From positions 5,452-69,451 of the forward strand of contig JAHLWZ010000702.1 in the NCBI GenBank assembly GCA_020536535.1: DNA of 64,000 bases, in the 5' to 3' direction. The position numbers and the translations under genes were made by a program. Below the pieces are notes generated by a model. That model had not been told where the DNA came from and did no database searches. It saw only the letters and a program-made list of their open reading frames with translations. Shown one piece after another: positions 57,927-64,000 of the stretch; position 1 is the stretch's first letter, and the number at the start of each line of letters is the position of its first letter. This DNA is from Pelomyxa schiedti (taxonomy: Eukaryota > Evosea > Pelobiontida > Pelomyxidae).

Positions 57927-60900
57927 ATGAGCCAACAGGACGAGTGGGGGTTCACTGAAGCTCAACTGACGACCGACGACGGTTACGGCTCAACGACCTC
58001 CGTCGCCGCCGGGGGTGCCGACTACTCCATTATGGGAGCCTACTCCGCCGCCACCACCTCGGAGTACCCCGTTGCCGTCCCCGGGCTCGTGGGGACCGAC
58101 GACTACGCGTCGTCCCCCTCCTCCTCCTCCTCCTCGGCCTCGTCCTCCCTGTCCTCGTCGGCGGACGACTACGTAGCGTTCATGCCGCCCCCGCCGCCCC
58201 TGGCCGCCCCGGCCTCGTCGGCGGACCTCCTCCTCGGCAGCCCCAGCGTGGTGGCCGTGAAGCCCTCGGTGTCTCCCCCTCCCCCGCCGCCGCCCTCGCC
58301 CCCGCACCCCTCGGCCGACGCGGTCACCACCTCCAACGCCGAGGACGAGTACGGCGGCGTCACGCTGGTCCTCAGGAAGCTCTCCTCGCCAAAGCCGTCC
58401 CCGGCCCTCCCCGCCCTGCTGCTTCCGCGAAAGGCCAGCGGCCCAGTGGGCTACACTCCCACTGCTCTGTGTGGGAATGGGAATGGAAATGGCAATAATG
58501 GGAGTTCCAGTTGCTCCTTTGCTTCTTCTTCTCCTAATATTGCTTATGCTCCTCAAGTCTCACAGCAGCAACAATCACAGCAGGGCAATGTGAATCCACC
58601 TATATCACCACCTTTTTTTGCTTCTATACCACCTCCAATTGTTCAGGAAGGAATTATACCCCCACCACCGCCTTTTGATGTGGCTCCCCCTCCCATGATT
58701 GATGTGCCACCGCCACCACCACTGCAGATGGAGACATCTGCTGATGCGATTCCCCCACCACCGCCTCCATCAAATAATGTTGATGACTGCATGGCTATCC
58801 CTCCTCCGCAGCCATCTCCATCTCCAACTATTGTTTCCCAGGCAGTACCGATGTCACCCCCTCCATCACCAGTGTTTCTTCTACCCAAACCTCCGCACAG
58901 GGCACCACATCCACCTCCAGGTGAAATAGCAGCCTTCAGTCCGCCACCTTTTGTAGAATATTTACCACCATCAAATGATCTCCCTCCACCACTACCTGCA
59001 AATGATGTACCACCACCTGTAACTGATAACTTACCCCCGCCCATGTCAGATGGCCTCCCCCCTGTAAATGCTATTACACCCCCTCCCACATGTGACATGG
59101 GTACTCGACAATAGGAAATTGTTGACTCTAACTCTTTTATGCAACAGACATTCTCCCACCTCCTGATATTCCACCTCCAACTGACTTTATCCCACCTCCC
59201 AGTTCAAGGTATATCTGCCTTCCCTTAAGATCCTTCTATAACAATTAAAAGCACTGGGACAACTCCCACCCGTGAATTTCGACAGTCAATGCCACTAGTA
59301 TTTCTTAAAAGTGTTCTCACAAACAATCTCACATACTCCAGAGGCGCGGTAGCATAGAAGACGTTGATGAACCCGCACCCATAAGTAGTAGTTCTGCTTC
59401 CTGGCAAAGATCATTTATCGCAAGACGAGGTAATTTAAAATCTCTTTAAAATTCTTCGACGAGCAGTGCACCCTGCTTCTACCCAATATCACAAAACAGA
59501 ATGACTAAAAAATTTTAGGACCAGCCCCAGCACCCTCAGCAGCTGCAATACAAGAGAACATCAGACTGAGAGGAGAACTAAAAATGTTGCGTGAGCAAGT
59601 TGAACTCACAAAGAAAAAGTATTTATCGTGTTCTATTTATCCTCTAATTCCCCATTTTAGCCTTGCTGGGAATGTAGGACTTGACCCACTCCTCCACTTC
59701 AATGACTTGAAGATCTCAACCGAATCCTTTGATACGTTAGCAGAAAATTGTATTTTACGCATGGAACGGAATCACATTCAGTACCAGATGCTAGCAATTG
59801 TATCTCCTAAATATCTGATTTTCTGGCTTAAAATTTTCTTCTAATTCCAGAAAACTTTTTTCAGCCTCTCAGAAGAAGTTGCTAAACTGAAAACAGGAAA
59901 GGAAGTACTTCAAGTAGGACTTCTCACTGCCATTTCGTTTGTGACTTAGTTTAGAAAATGTGTAAAACCCTCCAAGGACAACTTGAAGCAGCACTTAATA
60001 CAACATCAGACTATGTGTGTAGTAAACCATAAAATGCTCATTAAAGCTCCACTAGTCTGAGGAAGGAATCATCTTTACAATAGACAAGAAGAATCCTAAT
60101 AATACTGAAAAAGAAATCAAAGGTGGAACAATAGAAAAACTCGTTGCCCGCTTGTTTGCCAAGAATGTTGAATGTACTACCCTGCTTTTTTACTTGTTTC
60201 CCTTAATGCTACAAAGCACAATATCTGGACATATTTCTTCTGACATACCGAAGCTACACTGATGCAAACACGGTATTAGGAATGGTAATTAAAGCGTATG
60301 TAATGCAACTTCATAAAAGCAAAATAAATAAATAAGGATACATCAAAAGATTTGATGACAATACCTCTACGGCAGAGGAGGCCAATGACCCATCTGTTTC
60401 AGCACAACAACGAACAGTCAAAAAAAAGACAACCCGGCTCAGGTATTCCTGTTAGCAATAGAATTGCTGAGTGAATGCAGGATTTGCAACGTTTTGCGTC
60501 GCTGGACAGACAATTACTGGCATGACTTCTGGGATGACCCGGCTCTTCTTGAAACCTACAAGCGTTTTGTTGAGGCCAATAAAGAAGTTCAGGGACTTCT
60601 TAAACCTGGCTTAGACAAAAGATTGGTACTTCCATGTGGGAAAATAAGTTGTATTAAGGCGATTTAGGCCTTGGGAAGTGCCATTCTACAACGAACTTGG
60701 GTGTTCAGTACGGATCCTCCCCCACCAATAGTTCCTACAAGGGCCACATTTGAGGAAATTGACCCTATTGAAATTGCTCGTCAGATGTCTTTGCAGGAAT
60801 TCGAGTTATATGTGGTATGTAGAGAAGCTATCTCTCGCAACTGAGATTGCTAGAATATACAAGCAAAGGAGCTACTATCTCTGTCATGGTCAAAGAAAGA

Positions 60901-61739
60901 CAAGGAAAAGCGGAGTCCAAACTTGTTAGCAATGATACATCGGTTTAATACAGTACTTCTGCCAAACCTTTACTGTCGTAGTCAGTTTTGAAACCAGGTT
61001 AGTAACTGGACAACAGCAACAATTGTCAAAGAACCAGACCTCAGAAAAAGAGCAAACATTGTTCGCAAGTTTGTTCGAATTTTAGAGGTAGCTCAAACTG
61101 GTTTCAAAGCATTGCCTAACAGTTCTTAGGAACTGTTGAAGCTAAATAACTTCAATGCAGTCTTTGAAATATCTGCTGGATTAAATTCTTCTGCTATAAC
61201 TCGATTAAAGCTCACTTGGGCTGAGGTTTGTATTTGACATATTCTTGACTCTATAAAAAATAACTGTATCTACAGGTTAAGGACACCTCCAAAATTATGG
61301 ATAAAATGGGGTCAATAACGGCGCCGACTTCCAGTTTTGCAAGCTTAAGGCAGTTCTTACATAGTGCCAACCCCCCTTGCATTCCGTACTTGGGGGTCTA
61401 CCTTACCGATCTGACTTTTATCGGTATGGAGGGAATTTTTTGTAAGTGTTTGTAACACACAGCAGAGGAAGGCAACACAGATACTATTGAAAATACTTAT
61501 GTACACTTTGCTAAGTTCAGGATGGTTGCCGGCGTCATTCAAGAGATGCAACAGTACCAACAAGTAACAATACCGCGCCGCTTCTAACTGATTCTCACTG
61601 TTGCTTGTAGAAACCCTACAACTTTTCTCGAGTGGATTCCATACAAACATTCCTGAATAACCTTGACAGTCTCTCAGAAAAGGAGGCCTTTGACCTTTCA
61701 CTAGCCATTGAGAGAAGGCAACCCGCAGCAGGCTCCTGA
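57927..61739 (+). CDS. RasGEF (CDC25-type) with proline-rich N-terminus
   Basis: Starts MSQQDEWGFTEAQLTTDDGY. The GC-rich first exon (to 59114) encodes poly-Ser and many PPPPP repeats such as VDVPPPPPLQ-like blocks. Then a short coiled coil (ENIRLRGELKMLREQVELTK). The RasGEF-N (REM) region spans about 60.1-60.65 kb, with GGTIEKLVARLFAKNV, FLLTYRSYTDANTVL and VLRRWTDNYWHDFWDD. The catalytic domain (60.75-61.74 kb) shows EIDPIEIARQMSLQEFELY, LAMIHRFNT, SNWTTATIV, NNFNAVFEISAGLNSSAITR, IPYLGVYLTDLTFI, EGNTDTIENTYVHF and KPYNFSRVDS. It activates Ras-like GTPases. Despite the FH1-like prolines there is no FH2, so it is not a formin. Confidence 0.88.
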
Positions 61740-61858
61740 ATCGGCTCATCATTATACTATTAATTAAATGTAAAATTTCTGGTTTTGGCATTCCCTCTTT
61801 TCCCTTGTTCAGAAAATGCTTTTTCTTTTGTGGCTTAGAAACACGTTCTTCTTCTGCA

Positions 61859-62689
61859 CTAATCCTTATGAAGTGCAGGTGCTGAAGCACCCACAAATGC
61901 CATGAAGTCACACACCAGCCAGGACCCAAACATAGCAGCCCACACAGCCCCGGCAAAATGCCACATAGAGTGAGCATCAAAAATCCTCCTCCAAGGTAGG
62001 AACTCATGTACCTCAAACCATGCTCCCACCATCATTACAACAACACACAAGGCACCAAGCAGTCCCCTTTTTTCCCTGTGCCGGAACAGCCTCACGCAAT
62101 TCCACGAAATGAACAGTGGTGCGTGTATGGCCACAAACACGCCGTTGTAGATTATCCCCCACCCATAATCCAGTCTCACCTTGGCCGGGTCGAAGCGCAC
62201 CTGGTACCATATGTACCTCAGGTCCAGAATCGCAACGCAGAGCACGAGAACTGCTCTGGCCCGCCGGTGGGACGAGAAGAATCGATCAAACACCCTGAGG
62301 ACCGTGAGCATGGCCAGGAGTGATGAACACGCTGAGGCTGCCAGGTAGTCCCCAAGTTCGGTTGTCCTGGTCTCGTGCCAGTGAAAAAAGACTGAGCACA
62401 GCTGAGAGCCCAAACACACGAGTAGGAAGCAGGAGGCCAACCGCGAGAAGTCCCATAATGCCCACTCACGGGGGTGCCTGTGCCCACTCAAGTGCAACCA
62501 AGACCAGCACACGACCAGGAAAATCGCAGCGCAGCACGAAAAACACACGCTTGCTGGCTCCTCTATTCCCCAGAGTCTGCGGACCCTGAGGAATTTGTTG
62601 GGGTTGATTGCCCCCTCCGCATTCGCAACAATCAGCACAACAACAAGAGTTGCCGCTGCGAAAATGGGACTGGATGATCGCAACTTCAT
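61859..62689 (-). CDS. Per1/PGAP3-like membrane hydrolase (CREST superfamily)
   Basis: A single-exon frame. ATG 62689 (MKLRSSSPIFAAATLVVVLI) gives a signal peptide cleaving near ANAEGA. Several transmembrane segments follow. The diagnostic parts are WALWDFSRLASCFLLVCLG, SVFFHWHETRTTELGDYLAA (His and Asp of the CREST core), and EVHEFLPWRRIFDAHSMWHF with the C-terminal His pair. This matches Per1/PGAP3, which removes fatty acid from GPI anchors in the ER/Golgi. The Cys-rich lumenal domain normally found between signal peptide and first membrane helix is missing here, so function could differ. Intronless, unlike most neighbours. Confidence 0.7.
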   Translation of the reverse strand: MKLRSSSPIFAAATLVVVLIVANAEGAINPNKFLRVRRLWGIEEPASVCFSCCAAIFLVVCWSWLHLSGHRHPREWALWDFSRLASCFLLVCLGSQLCSVFFHWHETRTTELGDYLAASACSSLLAMLTVLRVFDRFFSSHRRARAVLVLCVAILDLRYIWYQVRFDPAKVRLDYGWGIIYNGVFVAIHAPLFISWNCVRLFRHREKRGLLGALCVVVMMVGAWFEVHEFLPWRRIFDAHSMWHFAGAVWAAMFGSWLVCDFMAFVGASAPALHKD

Positions 62690-63027
62690 TTCCTCTACAC
62701 GCCCGTTGTTTGGGGAAGTTGGAAGGGCGGAAAGTACAAACAAATAATCTTGATTTCGGTGAAGTCCCCTTTTTGGTTTACCGACGAGTATCAATCCGTC
62801 AATCAACGAAGAGTGAGATAAAACGGACCTTCACTCATGAAAGGCAATGCAAGCAACAGCAGCCACAACAAATTCTTGCCTTCGGGGGTAGCTACCCTCT
62901 GTGTGCATGGCTCAATTGTCACTCCCAGGAATCCTTTACTGGTTTGAGTCGTTTTTTATTGTGCTATTCCGTGTTGTGCATTTGTCTAAATGGCCACTGG
63001 TTTTCATTGGCTGATGGAGAGTTTTAG
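62690..63027. other. Divergent intergenic region
   Basis: About 340 bp upstream of the Per1-like gene and of the last gene. Open frames here lack ATG starts or conserved content. Confidence 0.35.
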
Positions 63028-64000
63028 ATGACGTTGTGCGTAGAGCAAGGGTGGAGAGCCACACATGATATTTCTACGGAGAAGATTTACAGTTCAGCAC
63101 TTCGTGCTGCATGTCTCAGTTCTATCTCGTTGGAAGGTTGGCTGTTTATCTTTCAGTTGTGTTCAACTCACAACAAATAGAGGTAAAATGTCAGAATTAC
63201 CATTGCAAAGGTAAAATCGCCGGCTCCATCCGGGTTGTGGCACGACAGAGAGTGCCACAAACTAAGGGAACTTTTGAACAATATGAATTCGATTTATTCA
63301 ATATCTGCACTTCCTCAAGGTTAATTTTTTTTTCCCCGTTATTACCTTAAGGATATAAATCACAGAATACATATGCAAGTTCCTTCCCTGTGTATAGCTG
63401 TTAAACTATTACCTGACGCTACAGTTAAAAGCATGCCAATACAACTACATTCGAAGTTTTTGAGATCAACACGTACTTACTTTTAACGACACATAACATA
63501 CAAATCAAACCCTTCATTTCACAGAAATTCAGAATTCCTCACAGAGCTTGACTACAACGCAGAGTACATCCCCACCAAGTTCGGCCTTGTGCCGGACTGT
63601 TCCAATAGACACTCATTACTTCGCATTTGGTTCGCCAGCCCATCCTCAACATTTAAAACTAAAAAGGTGCAGGTCTAACAATTAATGTACGGCTGGTTTT
63701 GCTTTCACCTGACTTCACTGACCAAATGTGCTATACAATGCTAGCGCATGGCGCCAAGGCATATCCAATTCCCGGGCGGATAAATTTCTCCATTGTGGGG
63801 GTTCCTCACCCTCAATCGTCGTTTCAACCTTCGTGCAATACCGGCTACAGATTGAAGCTATTGCTTTCCTCCTTCAACAACGTGAGCGCTGCACAGAAGG
63901 CTATCGACATGTATTTTAAGTACATACGGAACGCATGTGAATACCCAAACATCTTCAACACGGACATTGAAGCAAATTTGATGAGCCAGAGCCTAGCCTT
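63028..64000 (+). CDS. Unrecognised multi-exon gene, 5' part (cut by window end)
   Basis: A possible start is ATG 63028 (MTLCVEQGWRATHDISTEK). Exons I can follow include VKCQNYHCKGKIAGSIRVVA to FEQYEFDLFNICTSS, then ELDYNAEYIPTKFGLVPDCS and SLLRIWFASPSSTFKTKK. After an intron comes the frame LAHGAKAYPIPGRINFSIVG, continuing to MSQSLA at the window end. Introns near 63320-63525 and 63665-63740 are GT-AG and short. No family recognised. The strand-rich KIAGSIRVV and FDLFNIC parts could be a beta-sandwich. Coding status is fairly likely, exact structure is not. Confidence 0.45.

Noticed and set aside
57990..58556. 188-codon minus-strand frame
   Set aside because: Antisense of the RasGEF proline/serine leader; Arg/Gly-rich only.
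57927..59114. Formin (FH1 domain) call for the proline-rich exon
   Set aside because: Downstream exons encode RasGEF-N and RasGEF domains, not FH2.

Overview
This window is nuclear DNA from a eukaryotic protist. About 28 protein genes sit on both strands at roughly one per 2.2 kb. Most are split by many short GT-AG introns of about 29-70 nt, which are often T-rich. The gene set points to an amoebozoan: TKL-type kinases, RasGEF and RhoGAP proteins with long proline- or serine-rich tails, PIKfyve, an OCRL-type 5-phosphatase with a RhoGAP domain, sestrin, ATG101, an F-box/WD40 protein and an expansin-like protein. A multi-cluster Fe-S protein of a type common in anaerobes makes an anaerobic archamoeba (Pelomyxa/Mastigamoeba-like) my best guess. 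That is inference, with no sequence search behind it. I saw no tRNA, rRNA or CRISPR.

Layout. 1-3.5 kb: three members of an intronless protein family I cannot assign, two of them head-to-head. 3.5-4.8 kb: a foldback (inverted-repeat) element. 5.1-10 kb: an ARL-type GTPase, then 6-phosphogluconate dehydrogenase and glucose-6-phosphate dehydrogenase side by side on the minus strand. 10.3-17.6 kb: an OCRL/INPP5B-like phosphatase converging on a TKL kinase. 18-23.5 kb: a DUF2009/UPF0652 protein with a B-box-like zinc finger, a small intronless protein resembling a bacterial sensor module, and a 4Fe-4S protein. 23.7-32.5 kb: PIKfyve and sestrin. 32.8-39 kb: a pNO40/ZCCHC17-like RNA-binding protein and a proline-rich TKL pseudokinase. 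39.4-46.4 kb: a PH-RhoGAP protein, an aldo/keto reductase and a divergent ornithine decarboxylase. 46.4-53.3 kb: a starch-binding-module/EEP phosphatase fusion, a membrane-anchored expansin-like protein, a vWA protein and a T1(BTB)-RRM fusion. 53.7-64 kb: ATG101, F-box/WD40, a C2orf69-like protein, RasGEF, a Per1/CREST membrane protein, and an unrecognised gene cut by the window end.

How the genes fit together. Several act in endolysosomal phosphoinositide turnover (PIKfyve, OCRL), nutrient and autophagy control (sestrin, ATG101) and small-GTPase signalling (ARL, RhoGAP, RasGEF). The two oxidative pentose-phosphate dehydrogenases form a NADPH-producing pair. GC content is visibly highest at the 5' ends of many genes and falls along the transcript on both strands. 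Exon joins were read by eye; where I checked the frame across introns I say so.
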